Source: Shimia haliotis
GTDB lineage: Bacteria > Pseudomonadota > Alphaproteobacteria > Rhodobacterales > Rhodobacteraceae
NCBI RefSeq assembly: GCF_900114415.1
Contig: NZ_FOSZ01000003.1
Location: forward strand, 124,001 to 188,000
Direction: 5' to 3'
Length of the DNA stretch: 64,000 nt
The notes under the pieces are model-generated. The model worked only from the letters and a program-made list of their open reading frames with translations. It did no database searches and was not told where the DNA came from. Shown piece after piece: positions 10,101-19,257 of the stretch. Position 1 is the stretch's first letter, and each line of letters begins with the position of its first letter. The position numbers were made by a program, and so were the translations under genes.

Positions 10101-12640
10101 TTGTCCGCATCGTGCCACGCTATGCGGGAACGGCACTTGTATCGGTTATGTCCAACCGTTTGATTTCGATGAAAGCGGTAGAAGTGAACGAGGGAGAAAA
10201 CCTCATTCCGCTGGATGTCACAGATGAATGGGGCGCAGGGGCTTATGTCACAGCATCGGTCATCCGTCCTTCGGACGAACCTGCCGCTCAAAATCCGGCG
10301 CGCGCGCTGGGTTTGTCGTATGCCAAAGTTGATCCAGGAGAGAAGCATCTTTCTGTGGCAATCGAAGCCGCGGAGAAAGTTTCCCCAAGAGGGCCTCTCG
10401 ACCTGTCTGTAAACGTTTCAGGCGTCAGGGCGGGCGAAACCGCCTTTGTGACGGTTGCGGCAGTTGATGTTGGTATCCTCAATCTGACGCGTTTCCAAAG
10501 CCCGAACCCGTCCGAGCACTATTTCGGTCAGCGGCGTCTCGGCATGGAAATCCGTGATGTGTATGGGCGGCTGATCGACGGCATGAACGGCAACATGGGG
10601 GCATTGCGCTCCGGAGGCGATGCAACGGCCGGAACGGGGTTTGACTCTCCACCTCCAACAGAAGAGTTGGTCGCATATTTCAGCGGGCCGGTTGAGGTCG
10701 GAGAAGACGGCACGGCCAACCTGACCTTTGATATGCCGGAGTTCAATGGCACCGTACGCTTGATGGCGGTGGCGTGGTCGGCAACCGGTGTTGGTCAGGC
10801 GGAGCGGGACGTTTTTGTCCGCGATCCGGTGGTGGTCACAGCGAGTTTGCCGCGCTTCCTCGCACCTGGCGATCGATCGCGCCTGTTGCTGGAGATCGTG
10901 CATGCAGAAGGACCTGCAGGCCGGATGGGCCTTGACGTTGTAGCGGAGGGCGTGACGCTTGCCGAAGCGGTTCCAAGCGGCGTGTCCGTTGTTGAGAATG
11001 GCACAGAACGCGTGTCATTACCCGTTGTGGCGGGCGACGTTGGGGATCACACAATTCGCATCGCTCTCACCACTCCGGACGGCAAGCAATTGGTGAAAAC
11101 CCTGATGCTTCCTGTACGGGCCAATGACCCCGAGGTAAGTGAAACCCGCCAGATCACTTTGGCCTCGGGTGACTCGCTCACGATTGGTGCCGATCTCTTC
11201 TCGGAGATGCGACCGGGAACAGGCTCGGCGGTGATTTCATCTGGTGCTCTGGCCAAATTCGATGCGCCCGGATTGCTACAGGCTTTGGATCGCTACCCCT
11301 ACGGCTGTACCGAACAGGTAACGTCGCAGGCGTTGCCGCTTTTGTATTTCAGCGGTGTTTCCGACGCGCTGGGCCTCACGCCGCGGGACAAAATACAAGT
11401 ACGTGTGGATCAGGCGGTGTCCAAGGTACTGACCCGTCAGGCAAGCAATGGCGCATTCGGGCTGTGGCGAGCCGAAAGCGGTGATTTCTGGCTGGATGCC
11501 TACGTGAGTGATTTTCTGTCTCGGGCCAAATCCAAAGGCTTCGACGTGCCGAATCTGGCGTTCCGTCAAGCGATGGACAACCTGCGCAACCGCGTGAACT
11601 ATGCGCCGGATTTTGACAAGGGCGGCGAAGATATTGCTTATGCCTTGTTGGTTTTGGCACGGGAAGGCGCCGCTGCAATGGGGGATCTGCGCTACTATGC
11701 CGACGTGAAATCCGAAGCTTTTGCAACGCCATTGGCGGCGGCGCAAATAGGTGCTGCACTCGCGTACTATGGAGATCAGACCCGGGCAGATGCCATGTTC
11801 CGAACGGCAGCGCGGATGGTGGAAAAGCAGACGACAATCGAACAGGCTCAAGTCTGGCGGGCGGACTATGGCACTAACCTGCGGGATGCGGCGGGCCTTC
11901 TGACTCTGGCAATGGAGGCTGGAAGCGAGGCTGTAGACATCAATGCCTTGGCAACGCGGGTGGCCGCTTCGGGTCAAAGCCTGTCAACGCAGGAAAACGT
12001 TTGGTCTTTGATGGCGGCGCATGCGTTGATCGAAGATGAGAGCGACAGTGGTCTGCATGTGGATGGGGTCCCGTTGAGCGGCTCCCTGTTGCGACGGGTT
12101 GAGGATGACATTGATCTCTCGCCGGCCACTGTTCTCAACAAAAAGGCGGTTCAACAGAACGTGACGGTCACAGCCATTGGCGTTCCCAGCTATCCAGTCG
12201 TCGCGCGCGGATATGGCTATGCGCTGTCGCGTGAGTACTTTGCGATGGATGGCACACCTATGACCTCGTCCGAGGTGCAATCGGGCGATCGGTTTGTAAC
12301 GGTGATCACAGTGGATCCGTTTGATAGCGGCGGCGCGCGATTGATGATCAATGACCCGCTGCCGGCTGGGTTTGAGATCGACAATCCCAATTTGTTGGAA
12401 AGTGGGGACGTAAAGGAACTCGACTGGTTGGAAACCACATGGGCAGAGTCCACCGAATTCCGTTCAGACCGGTTTTTGGCGGCTGTGGATTGGCGGTCGG
12501 ATAAGCCGTTCCGCTTGGCCTATGTGGTGCGTGCAGTGTCCTCTGGCACCTATCATCATCCTGCGGCTTCGGTTGAAGATATGTACAGGCCGCAATACCG
12601 CGCCAATACAGACGCCGGACAGTTGGTCGTGCTTGATTGA
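7199..12640 (+). CDS. Alpha-2-macroglobulin family protein with N-terminal PAN/Apple-like domain
   Basis: A 1813-residue exported protease trap. The N-terminus has a hydrophobic signal (about residues 2-24). A cysteine-bearing PAN/Apple-like region follows (about 35-85, with CVNACLANHDCAAFTFN), then the long MG-domain array. The thioester motif is CTEQ with the reactive Cys near residue 1370 in YPYGCTEQ, followed by the alpha-helical TED region. ATG 7199 has AGGAG eight bases upstream; the frame stays open about 86 codons further 5' without a better signal. The stop overlaps the pbpC start as TGATG, the known bacterial A2M/PBP1C pairing. Family knowledge says such proteins trap attacking proteases in the periplasm. 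No lipobox is seen, although many relatives are lipoproteins. Confidence 0.93.
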   Translation: MRRLAISFISFVSFAFHGVLAIAEQSNIPDRRIVVSRDLDFYGSDLQNIFDTTYEACVNACLANHDCAAFTFNSRSNACFPKGGITDKQPYEGALSGEVLTANAGAPELAAVRADEIGFLGASDLRRAKEQALNIGRTHAAGPWSVEEMLVAASDRRAKHELTSAMRWTGGALSKADTSDLWVEYARLNGTIEGETSAETRRYRDRAFIASINAYLRASTDGERVTALLTLSERLEQRNRGRNMLQALRLAETIQPRSDVVSALDDAIGKYGFRITEHKVENDLADPRLCVEFNEPLVKSGVDYAPYVKLPDARLAVQAEGSQLCVEGLTHGQRVTVTFRQGLPADSGESLIKDIAITAYVRDRSPSVGFAGRAYVLPRTSAAGLPIETVNLDQVDLTLQRVSDRNLLRAIQDSYFGKPLSYWQFEDFNRDVAETVWTGSGDVQNTLNQTMTTRLPIGEALKDQPTGVYALTADLPGADVYDETSSTQWFILSDIGMTSLSGVDGLHVFVRHLSDASAWEGAKVTLLSRANRVLGTVDSDAEGYARFDAGLTRGSGGAAPALVLVEAGDDFSFLSLTDPAFDLSDRGVEGRQPAPPIDLFVTTDRGAYRAGETIHVTALTRGDVAQALPGLPVTAILTRPDGVEYARHISMRDAAGGHVFSLPLGASVPRGAWRISFKTDLDAPALATRKVLVEDFLPERIDFDLTLPNAPLDSANMPPLKVAARYLFGAPGSDLDIEGELRLKPRKDVAGFDGYSFGWHDKPFYASTEYFGGEVTDANGLADVFLPLPDQVAEGRPLQADIKVRVLEGSGRPVERTLTHPVAAAGSMIGVKPMFEDVVAEGTSARFQIIALDAELEPTNMKVQWTVNRVRTTYQWYQLYGDWEWEPTTRRTRVASGELTLGDDPIAIEAPVEWGRYEVVVEQVGGDHVASSSEFYAGWYAPADASDTPDTLELSLDKDGYHSGETAVVRIVPRYAGTALVSVMSNRLISMKAVEVNEGENLIPLDVTDEWGAGAYVTASVIRPSDEPAAQNPARALGLSYAKVDPGEKHLSVAIEAAEKVSPRGPLDLSVNVSGVRAGETAFVTVAAVDVGILNLTRFQSPNPSEHYFGQRRLGMEIRDVYGRLIDGMNGNMGALRSGGDATAGTGFDSPPPTEELVAYFSGPVEVGEDGTANLTFDMPEFNGTVRLMAVAWSATGVGQAERDVFVRDPVVVTASLPRFLAPGDRSRLLLEIVHAEGPAGRMGLDVVAEGVTLAEAVPSGVSVVENGTERVSLPVVAGDVGDHTIRIALTTPDGKQLVKTLMLPVRANDPEVSETRQITLASGDSLTIGADLFSEMRPGTGSAVISSGALAKFDAPGLLQALDRYPYGCTEQVTSQALPLLYFSGVSDALGLTPRDKIQVRVDQAVSKVLTRQASNGAFGLWRAESGDFWLDAYVSDFLSRAKSKGFDVPNLAFRQAMDNLRNRVNYAPDFDKGGEDIAYALLVLAREGAAAMGDLRYYADVKSEAFATPLAAAQIGAALAYYGDQTRADAMFRTAARMVEKQTTIEQAQVWRADYGTNLRDAAGLLTLAMEAGSEAVDINALATRVAASGQSLSTQENVWSLMAAHALIEDESDSGLHVDGVPLSGSLLRRVEDDIDLSPATVLNKKAVQQNVTVTAIGVPSYPVVARGYGYALSREYFAMDGTPMTSSEVQSGDRFVTVITVDPFDSGGARLMINDPLPAGFEIDNPNLLESGDVKELDWLETTWAESTEFRSDRFLAAVDWRSDKPFRLAYVVRAVSSGTYHHPAASVEDMYRPQYRANTDAGQLVVLD

Positions 12641-14682
12641 TGCGTAGGGCGTGGCCCATTTTCCTCGTCGCCGTGTTGCTGCTGGCTGCAGCGGCGCGGG
12701 ACGGGGTGGATCAATGGATCGACCAAACAGACTTGCCGAGCCTCGTGTCAGATACCTCGATAGAGGTGCGCGGGCGGCAGGGCGGTCTGTTGCGCGCGTA
12801 TACGGTGGAGGACGGGATCTGGCGGCTGGGCGCGAGGGTTCAGGATGTGGATCCGACTTATGTTGAGATGCTCTTGGCCTATGAAGACAAACGGTTTTTT
12901 GAGCACTCCGGAGTAGACGTTCGCGCGTTGCTGCGGGCCGCAGCCCACGCCTTGGCACAGCGCGAAATCGTGTCCGGCGGATCGACCCTCACGATGCAGG
13001 TTGCCCGCCTGCTTGAAAACTCGGGAACTGGCGAATGGGCAGGCAAACTGCGGCAAATCCGGCTGGCGTTGGCAATGGAGCGCGGGCTGACCAAGAACGA
13101 GATCCTCACTCTCTACCTTACCCACGCGCCGTTTGGCGGTAATATCGAAGGCATCAGAGCCGCGACGCTGGCGTGGTTTGGGAAAGAGCCGAAGCGTTTG
13201 ACCCCCGCTCAGGCGGCTCTATTGGTGGCGTTGCCACAGAGCCCCAACGCACGACGACCGGACAGGCATTCCCAGCGGGCCGCGACGGCGAGGGAGCGGG
13301 TTCTGAGGCGCGCGGCGGCGGCGGATGTTTTGGGCGCGGGTGATGTGGAGGCGGCCTTGAGCGAGCCATTGCCAAGCCAAAAGCGTGGATTCCCAAACAA
13401 TTCGCCACACCTTTCGGACCGTGCATTGGCAGAGGCGCCGGACCACAGGCGCCACGATCTTACACTTGATGAGAGCCTTCAAGGCAGCTTGGAACGCTTG
13501 GCGGAGCAAACGGTGCGAGGGCTGGGTCACAAGCTTTCAATTGCGATTTTGGTGGCGAACCACGAAACCGGTGAAGTTTTGGCGTCCTTGGGGTCTGCCG
13601 GGTTTTTGAGAGATGGTCAGCGGCAGGGTTTCGTGGATATGACCGTTGCCAAAAGATCTCCGGGGTCGACCCTTAAGCCTCTGATTTATGGTCTGTCTTT
13701 TGACCAGGGGTTGGTCCATCCGGAAACCATGATCCGTGATGCCCCCGTATCGTTCGGTTCCTATGCGCCACAGAATTTTGACGGTCAATTTCGCGGAGAT
13801 GTGCGTGTATCCGAGGCGCTTTCATTGTCTTTGAACATTCCGGTTGTGGTGCTCACCGATGAGTTGGGACCGGCCAATTTGATGGCCGCGCTACAACGAT
13901 CCGGAGCCGCGCCAAAGCTGCCGGGGGGGACGGCCGGATTGGCGGTGTCCCTTGGTGGTGTTGGGGTGTCTTTGAAGGAGCTGGTGCAGCTTTATGCGGG
14001 AATTGCACGGGGTGGAAAGTCGGTGGAGATCTTTTGGCGACAGGGTGAAAAAAGTGATCACTCACAACGTCTTATGAGCAGATCAGCCGCTTGGCATCTT
14101 GGACATATCCTCTCGGGTATCCGCCCCCCGGCAGGGGCGCCGCGGAACCGGTTGGCGTATAAAACAGGGACCAGCTATGGGCATCGCGATACCTGGGCGA
14201 TTGGTTTTGACGGACAGCACGTGGCCGGTGTTTGGATTGGTCGGCCGGACGGCACGCCGGTACCGGGGGCGTTTGGGGCGGATATCGCTGCGCCGGTTTT
14301 GTTTGATGTGTTCCAGCACATCAAGCCGGAGTTGGCACCTCTCGGTCCACCACCGCCTGAGACAATTATGTTGTCCAACGCGCAACTGCCTGAACCGCTT
14401 AGGAAATTTAGGGGTCGATCTGCGGTGTTTGAGGCCCCCAAAGACCAACTTGCACTGGCTTTTCCACCAAGCGGAGCGCGGCTCGTGGACAGCGGGGAGG
14501 GGGTCGTGATCAAGATAAAGCATGGGGTTCAGCCCTTTACTGTTCTTGCCAATGGACTGCCTGTAGCCACTGGTATCCGGCGCCACGAATTTGCACTGCC
14601 GATGGTGGAAAAAGGCGCGTCAACGCTCACTGTGATTGATGCCGAAGGCCATTCTGACAGGGTGCAAATCTGGCTTGATTAA
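12640..14682 (+). CDS. pbpC: Penicillin-binding protein 1C
   Basis: A bifunctional peptidoglycan synthase of 680 residues. An N-terminal membrane anchor (about 4-18) is followed by the glycosyltransferase domain with EDKRFFEHSGVD near residues 83-94 and GGSTLTMQVAR. The transpeptidase domain has S343-T-L-K346, a SLN motif, and K508-T-G-T. A BiPBP_C domain closes the protein. The ATG at 12640 shares its A with the stop codon of the macroglobulin gene, so translation is coupled. With its partner it probably repairs or defends the wall after protease or host attack, as proposed for other A2M/PBP1C pairs. Five bases after its stop begins an 11-bp tandem repeat. Confidence 0.95.
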   Translation: MRRAWPIFLVAVLLLAAAARDGVDQWIDQTDLPSLVSDTSIEVRGRQGGLLRAYTVEDGIWRLGARVQDVDPTYVEMLLAYEDKRFFEHSGVDVRALLRAAAHALAQREIVSGGSTLTMQVARLLENSGTGEWAGKLRQIRLALAMERGLTKNEILTLYLTHAPFGGNIEGIRAATLAWFGKEPKRLTPAQAALLVALPQSPNARRPDRHSQRAATARERVLRRAAAADVLGAGDVEAALSEPLPSQKRGFPNNSPHLSDRALAEAPDHRRHDLTLDESLQGSLERLAEQTVRGLGHKLSIAILVANHETGEVLASLGSAGFLRDGQRQGFVDMTVAKRSPGSTLKPLIYGLSFDQGLVHPETMIRDAPVSFGSYAPQNFDGQFRGDVRVSEALSLSLNIPVVVLTDELGPANLMAALQRSGAAPKLPGGTAGLAVSLGGVGVSLKELVQLYAGIARGGKSVEIFWRQGEKSDHSQRLMSRSAAWHLGHILSGIRPPAGAPRNRLAYKTGTSYGHRDTWAIGFDGQHVAGVWIGRPDGTPVPGAFGADIAAPVLFDVFQHIKPELAPLGPPPPETIMLSNAQLPEPLRKFRGRSAVFEAPKDQLALAFPPSGARLVDSGEGVVIKIKHGVQPFTVLANGLPVATGIRRHEFALPMVEKGASTLTVIDAEGHSDRVQIWLD

Positions 14683-14686
14683 GGGT

Positions 14687-14730
14687 GTCGGCACTACGTC
14701 GGTATCGCGTCGGTATTACGTCGGTGCGCT
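14687..14730 (+). repeat. Four 11-bp tandem units (GTCGGT type), site 1
   Basis: GTCGG begins at 14687, 14698, 14709 and 14720, an exact 11-base period. The units are GTCGGCACTAC, GTCGGTATCGC, GTCGGTATTAC and GTCGGTGCGCT. The array starts five bases after the pbpC stop, in the sense direction, and ends 33 bases before the DinB-like gene. The last three units are almost the same as those at 61464-61496 and, on the minus strand, at 53599-53627. The function is unknown. It has no inverted symmetry, so it is not a terminator. Confidence 0.85.
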
Positions 14731-14763
14731 TACAGTCACTATTCTTGTTCAGGAGATCCCGGC

Positions 14764-15267
14764 ATGATTACCGCCGCGTATTGTCATTTGTTTGCCCGCT
14801 ACAACCGATGGCAAAACTCGTCTCTTGTGGCCGCTGCCAGTCAATTGACTCAGGCTGAGCGTTGGCGTGATCGGGGCGCATTCTTTGGGTCGATCGCGGG
14901 GACACTCAACCACCTGTATTGGGCTGACGCGCTGATCCTGGCGCGCATTGAGGGCAACGAGCGGCCGCATGACACCATCGTTCACAATCTAAGCGAGCCA
15001 GCTCAGTGGGCGGATTTTGTTGCGTTGCGGGCGGCACGGGATCGCGACATCGAACGTTGGGCAGAAGGACTGAACGAGAACGATCTGGCAGGGGTGGTCA
15101 GATGGTATCCACCGGACGGCTCACCGCGACTTGAGATGTCCAAATCGCTTTGTGCGGCGCAGTTTTTCAATCACCAGACCCATCATCGCGGGCAGGTTCA
15201 TGCGATGTTGACGTTGGCAGGTGTCACGCCAGAGGTGACAGACCTATCAGCGATGCCTCAGCGCTGA
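14764..15267 (+). CDS. DinB family metalloprotein
   Basis: A 167-residue four-helix-bundle protein of the DinB/YfiT type. The probable metal triad is a His in GTLNHLYWAD (about residue 50) plus the HQTHHRGQ motif near residue 140. Some family members are thiol-dependent S-transferases, but no substrate can be assigned here. ATG 14764 has AGGAG eight bases upstream. The gene is preceded by the 11-bp repeat array and stands alone between pbpC and the convergent pet operon, sharing a terminator hairpin with that operon. Confidence 0.88.
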   Translation: MITAAYCHLFARYNRWQNSSLVAAASQLTQAERWRDRGAFFGSIAGTLNHLYWADALILARIEGNERPHDTIVHNLSEPAQWADFVALRAARDRDIERWAEGLNENDLAGVVRWYPPDGSPRLEMSKSLCAAQFFNHQTHHRGQVHAMLTLAGVTPEVTDLSAMPQR

Positions 15268-15287
15268 CGACGCCTCGGTACCAAAGA

Positions 15288-15318
15288 AAAGCCCCGCCGG
15301 TGACACCTGCGGGGCTTT
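15288..15318 (-). terminator. Rho-independent terminator of petABC, possibly shared with dinB-like gene
   Basis: The arms AAAGCCCCGC (15288-15297) and GCGGGGCTTT (15309-15318) form a 10-bp stem with an 11-base loop. On the minus strand the stem runs into TTTTCTTT, the expected uridine tract after petC. On the plus strand the T-run is only three bases, so use by the convergent gene would be weaker. Confidence 0.85.
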
Positions 15319-15342
15319 GAAGTCTTTAAGTCCGGATTAAGC

Positions 15343-16134
15343 TCAGAGGTTGAGCTTTTTGCCTTTGACCGGCGCCCAGAGCTTTTTGTTCGTCAGGTAG
15401 AGAAGAACAGTCAGCAGGGACAGGAAGAACACGCCCACGAAGCCAGCCTGTTTGCGGGCCATCATCTTGGGTTCCGCGGCCCACATCAGGAAGGCTGCGA
15501 CATCTTCTGCCTCGTGGTGCAGGCTATTGGAGTGGCCGTCTGCATATTCAACGTCTTCACCGTAGAGAGGCGGTGCCATTGAGATCCAGCCACCAGGGAA
15601 GGCGGTGTTCTCATAGAATGTTGTGCCCGCTTCTTCTTTCTCTTCGCCGGTGTAACCGTCCAAAAGCGATACGATGTACTCAGGTCCACCCATGCCTTTG
15701 AACAGCTGGTTGATACCAGTGCCATAGGGACCGTGGAAACCGGCGCGGGCCTTGGCCATCAGCGACAGGTCAGGGGCTTCTGCGATGCCGCTCATCGGGA
15801 AGAAGTCTGTCACCTTACGGGGACGGTCATCTTCGAGCTCTTCATCATAGATGTCGAACTGTGCCGCATAGGCGCGTACCTGATCTTCGGGCAGGTGGGG
15901 GCCACCTTCATCAGCCAGAGTACGCAGCGGTACATAGCGCAGACCGTGACATGCGGAGCAAATCTCGGTGTAGACCTGAAGGCCACGTTGCAGCTGGTTC
16001 TGATCGAAGGTGCCAAACGGACCTTCGAACGAGAACTTGGTGTCGTGAATGTGGCCAGCGCCGCCGGCGGCAAATGCGCCTCCTGCCGTGAGGGACAGGG
16101 CCGCGAGAGCGATAATGCTAAGCTTCTTAAGCAT
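15343..16134 (-). CDS. petC: Cytochrome c1 of the bc1 complex
   Basis: A 263-residue haem subunit of ubiquinol:cytochrome c oxidoreductase. A signal peptide spans about residues 1-22. The covalent haem site is C59-S-A-C62-H63, followed by GLRYVPL. The axial methionine is probably in [22 protein letters not shown]-terminal membrane anchor precedes a lysine-rich tail. It accepts electrons from the Rieske protein and passes them to soluble or membrane cytochrome c. It is last in the petABC operon, 14 bases after petB, and is followed by a strong terminator. Confidence 0.97.
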   Translation of the reverse strand: MLKKLSIIALAALSLTAGGAFAAGGAGHIHDTKFSFEGPFGTFDQNQLQRGLQVYTEICSACHGLRYVPLRTLADEGGPHLPEDQVRAYAAQFDIYDEELEDDRPRKVTDFFPMSGIAEAPDLSLMAKARAGFHGPYGTGINQLFKGMGGPEYIVSLLDGYTGEEKEEAGTTFYENTAFPGGWISMAPPLYGEDVEYADGHSNSLHHEAEDVAAFLMWAAEPKMMARKQAGFVGVFFLSLLTVLLYLTNKKLWAPVKGKKLNL

Positions 16135-16148
16135 GGCTGTTGTCCTTC

Positions 16149-17471
16149 TTATTCAGCAGGTTCGGCAGGTTTGCCGTAGTGAGCTTCGAAATCTTCCTCG
16201 ATGGTGGCCGGCGGTGTTGTCGGCTTTTCGATCACACCCAAGATCGGCAGGATGATGAGGAAGTAGCCGAACCAATAGGCCGATGCGATCAACGAGAAAG
16301 TTGCATAGGGTTCTTCTGCGGGCATTGCGCCGAGCCACATCAGAGCGATGAAGTCGACTATCAGCAGAGCGAACCACCACTTGAACATCGGGCGATAGCG
16401 GCCAGAGCGGACACGCGAGGTGTCAAGCCAAGGCACCAGAGCCATCACGATGATCGCTGCAAACATCGCCAGAACCCCGAAGAATTTTGCGTCGATGATG
16501 CCGCCGGTGATCCAGCTTGCGAAGATCACAACCCAAACCTCGGAGGTGAAGGCGCGCAAGATTGCGTAGAACGGCAGGAAGTACCATTCGGGCACGATGT
16601 GTGCTGGCGTGGCCAGAGCGTTGGCTTCGATGTAGTTATCGGGGTGGCCGAGGTAGTTCGGCATGAAGCCGACAACTGCGAAGAAGATCACCAAGATCAG
16701 GGACAGTGCGAACAGGTCCTTGATCACGAAGTAAGGCCAGAATGGCAGGGTGTCTTTCTTGGCTTCTTCCTTGGAGCCGCGACGTACATCAACACCTGTC
16801 GGGTTGTTGTTGCCCGTGGTGTGGAAGGCCCAGATGTGGATCACAACCAAAGCGGCGATCACGAAGGGCAGCAGATAGTGCAGCGAGAAGAAGCGGTTGA
16901 GGGTAGCGTTGTCCACCGCAGGTCCGCCAAGCAGGAAGGTCTGCAGCGCTTCGCCAACAAAGGGGATGGCGCCAAACAGGCCGGTGATCACGGTCGCGCC
17001 CCAGAAGGACATCTGACCCCAAGGCAGTACGTAGCCCATGAAGCCGGTTGCCATCATCAGGAGATAGATGATCATGCCGACGATCCACGTGATTTCGCGC
17101 GGGGCCTTATAGGAGCCGTAGTAGAGACCGCGGAAAATGTGGATGTAGACCGCAAAGAAGAACAACGATGCGCCGTTCATATGCAGATAGCGGATCATGG
17201 CACCGCCGTTCACGTTACGCATGATGTGTTCTACCGAAGCGAACGCAAGGTCAACGTGCGGGGTGTAGTGCATCACCAGAATGATGCCGGTGACAATTTG
17301 CAGCGCCAGACAGAAAGTCAGAACGATGCCCCAGATCCACATCCAGTTGAGGTTCTTGGGGGTCGGGATCATCAGGGTGTCATACAACAGACCGATGATC
17401 GGCAGACGCGATTCAATCCACTTTGCACCCTTGCTTTTGGGTTCGTAGTGATCGTGAGGAATACCAGACAT
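16149..17471 (-). CDS. petB: Cytochrome b of the bc1 complex
   Basis: The 440-residue quinol-oxidising membrane subunit. Eight hydrophobic segments can be followed. The haem ligands are the histidine pairs in [10 protein letters not shown]...YLHMNG / VYIHIFRG and VVIHIWAFH, and the Qo-site PEWY motif is in [14 protein letters not shown]. The length matches the long Rhodobacter type (about 445) rather than split cyanobacterial forms. ATG 17471 follows the Rieske stop by 11 bases. It transfers electrons from quinol to the Qi site and pumps charge through the Q cycle. Confidence 0.98.
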   Translation of the reverse strand: MSGIPHDHYEPKSKGAKWIESRLPIIGLLYDTLMIPTPKNLNWMWIWGIVLTFCLALQIVTGIILVMHYTPHVDLAFASVEHIMRNVNGGAMIRYLHMNGASLFFFAVYIHIFRGLYYGSYKAPREITWIVGMIIYLLMMATGFMGYVLPWGQMSFWGATVITGLFGAIPFVGEALQTFLLGGPAVDNATLNRFFSLHYLLPFVIAALVVIHIWAFHTTGNNNPTGVDVRRGSKEEAKKDTLPFWPYFVIKDLFALSLILVIFFAVVGFMPNYLGHPDNYIEANALATPAHIVPEWYFLPFYAILRAFTSEVWVVIFASWITGGIIDAKFFGVLAMFAAIIVMALVPWLDTSRVRSGRYRPMFKWWFALLIVDFIALMWLGAMPAEEPYATFSLIASAYWFGYFLIILPILGVIEKPTTPPATIEEDFEAHYGKPAEPAE

Positions 17472-17482
17472 TTTCGCGTTCC

Positions 17483-18043
17483 TTATCCGAGTACCAGTTC
17501 AGTGCCCTCAAAGCGGGCAACCGGAACGTGAAGGTTTTCAGGCGCCGGACCTTTGCGGATCCGACCGGAGGTATCATAGTGCGAACCGTGGCAGGGGCAG
17601 AACCAGCCGTTGAACTCGCCAGAGCCGTCGCCCAGCGGCACGCAGCCGAGGTGGGTACAGACACCAATCATCACCAGCCATTCGCCGGCCTCGTCCATCG
17701 CGCGGTTTTCATCCATCGCGTCGGTTCCGGGCTTGTTGGCGTTTTCGCTTGCTTTGTCGATGGTCAGCTCTTCGAGCGTCACGGCGCGGGCTTCGTCAAT
17801 CTCTGCCTGTGTGCGGCGGCGGATGAATACCGGTTTGCCGAGCCATTTGACGGTCAGCTGGGTGCCCTGCTCGACGCCGGAAATGTCGACGCGAATCGAC
17901 GACAGCGCGCGCACATCGGCGGATGGGTTCATCTGGTTGACGAGGGGCCATGCGGCGGCACCTGCGGTCACTGCACCTGCGCCAGCTGTGGCGTAGTAGA
18001 GAAAGTCTCTCCGGGTGCCTTCGTGATCTTCTGCGTGGGACAC
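17483..18043 (-). CDS. petA: Rieske iron-sulfur subunit of the bc1 complex
   Basis: A 186-residue protein with a twin-arginine-type N-terminus ([16 protein letters not shown]) that also serves as the membrane anchor. The 2Fe-2S ligands are C129 and H131 in CTHLGC and C149 and H152 in CPCHGSHYD, with the disulfide pair C134 and C151. The start is GTG at 18043; GGAG lies about nine bases upstream. It is first in the operon, matching the fbcF-fbcB-fbcC order of Rhodobacter. The catalytic head shuttles between cytochrome b and c1. Confidence 0.97.
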   Translation of the reverse strand: MSHAEDHEGTRRDFLYYATAGAGAVTAGAAAWPLVNQMNPSADVRALSSIRVDISGVEQGTQLTVKWLGKPVFIRRRTQAEIDEARAVTLEELTIDKASENANKPGTDAMDENRAMDEAGEWLVMIGVCTHLGCVPLGDGSGEFNGWFCPCHGSHYDTSGRIRKGPAPENLHVPVARFEGTELVLG

Positions 18044-18366
18044 GAGGTTCTCTCCAATTATTCAGCCGGCAAGCGGCCAATATGCTCTGGGCCACGGTGT
18101 CCCGCAGCCTCTCCCCGCCGCTATTTAACGAAGGGGATGCCACCCGTCCAGCGAACATTCGCCTGTCTTTGCATGTCGCGTCCCTCTGTCGCGCTTGGTG
18201 CCTTGACAAATTTGCCCTTCACACAGGTTTGCAGGCGCAATTTAGGGCGGCGTCTTGGCACGGTAGATGGTGCAGAGGCGAATCGTCTGAGGGGGATGTC
18301 GTCGGTTCTGGTCCGAAGGCACGCCGTGGGGTAGACACGTGAAGCAGTGTTGAAGGAGCCGCCTCT
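18044..18366. other. Divergent intergenic region petA / LysR regulator
   Basis: These 323 bases must hold the pet operon promoter (minus) and the LysR gene promoter (plus). A plus-strand TTGACA at 18203-18208 has no convincing -10 box at the usual spacing. The minus strand has an AT-rich CGTTAAATAG near 18125-18134 without a clear -35 box. I see no coding sequence with plausible codon use, no repeat and no strong hairpin. Confidence 0.5.
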
Positions 18367-19257
18367 GTGATTAGCCTCAAAGATCTGGAGTTTCTGTCGT
18401 CGTTGGCCCGACACCGGCATTTTGCGCGGGCGGCGGAGGAATGTGGCGTGTCCCAGCCGGCGTTTTCCATGCGAATCCGCAAGATGGAGGAGCGTCTGGA
18501 CGCAGCAGTCGTGAAGCGGGGCAACCGGTTTCAGGGGTTCACGCCAGAAGGTGAGGCGCTTGTGCGCCATGCGCGCAAGATTATGGACGGGGTGAAGCTT
18601 CTGGAAGAGGAGTTCCGTTCGGCGGGCGGAGAAATCACGGGGCAATTGGCTTTGGGTGTTGTGCCGACAGCGGTGGCCTATGCGGCTGGTGTGGTTCAAC
18701 GGCTAAGGAACAGTCATCCGGGAATCACTGTGCGTTTGCAGGCGGCGAGTTCGCTGGCAATTCAACAAGGTCTGGAAAACGGCCTCTACGATGCGGGGAT
18801 CACCTATGGAGAAGGGGTCGCGCCCGATCTGATGCGGGTCGAGCATCTTTATGACGAGCGCTATCTGCTTTTGGCGCCAAAGGCGATTGCGCCGCGCGAC
18901 AAAGGACGGGCCAGTTGGGCGGAGGCAGCCGAGGTGCCTTTGGCTCTATTGGAGCCGGGGATGCAGAACCGGCGGATTCTCGACTTGGTCTTTCGCGAAG
19001 CAGGTGTGGTGCCCGAAGTGGTTGCGGAAACGGGCGAATTCACGTCTGCGATGGTGATGGCGGCCAATGGCATGGCGGCGACCGTGGTGCCCGAAGGTTT
19101 GGCAGAGGCGTTTGGTGTGAACGCAGACCTTGTGTCTTTGGCCCTTGAGGAGCCGGAGGTCGCCAAAGATGTGAGCCTTGTGTCGCCCCACAGAGATCCC
19201 GGTTTGTCCACGGTTGAAGCTTTGCGGCGGGTGTTGGGGCTGTCGGATGTTTCTTGA
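18367..19257 (+). CDS. LysR-type regulator, probable activator of the formate dehydrogenase genes
   Basis: A 296-residue LysR regulator. The winged-helix DNA-binding domain (about 1-65) includes HFARAAEECGVSQPAFSMRIRKMEE, and a periplasmic-binding-protein-like effector domain follows. It is similar to OxyR-type proteins in the first domain, but I do not see the paired redox cysteines of OxyR, so a small-molecule ligand is more likely. The start is GTG 18367 with AAGGAG eight bases upstream. It sits immediately upstream of the formate dehydrogenase genes in the same direction. A perfect T-N11-A palindrome overlaps its stop codon, which suggests it controls those genes. The regulatory link is inferred from position. 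Confidence 0.88.
   Translation: MISLKDLEFLSSLARHRHFARAAEECGVSQPAFSMRIRKMEERLDAAVVKRGNRFQGFTPEGEALVRHARKIMDGVKLLEEEFRSAGGEITGQLALGVVPTAVAYAAGVVQRLRNSHPGITVRLQAASSLAIQQGLENGLYDAGITYGEGVAPDLMRVEHLYDERYLLLAPKAIAPRDKGRASWAEAAEVPLALLEPGMQNRRILDLVFREAGVVPEVVAETGEFTSAMVMAANGMAATVVPEGLAEAFGVNADLVSLALEEPEVAKDVSLVSPHRDPGLSTVEALRRVLGLSDVS

Noticed and set aside
14687..14730. Reading the 11-bp array as a transcription terminator or as direct-repeat operator for the DinB-like gene only.
   Set aside because: It has no inverted symmetry and no T-run. The other two copies follow different genes, one pointing away from any promoter, so a single-gene operator does not explain it.
16140..17531. A 463-codon plus-strand frame opposite petB.
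   Set aside because: It is antisense to cytochrome b, and its composition (many Gln, His, Asp) reflects reversed membrane codons.
18203..18231. TTGACA at 18203 as a sigma-70 promoter for the LysR gene.
   Set aside because: No acceptable -10 box is found at 16-18 bases.
18367..19257. Calling the LysR regulator OxyR.
   Set aside because: The N-terminus is OxyR-like, but the paired redox cysteines are not visible and the neighbour is formate dehydrogenase, not catalase or peroxidase.
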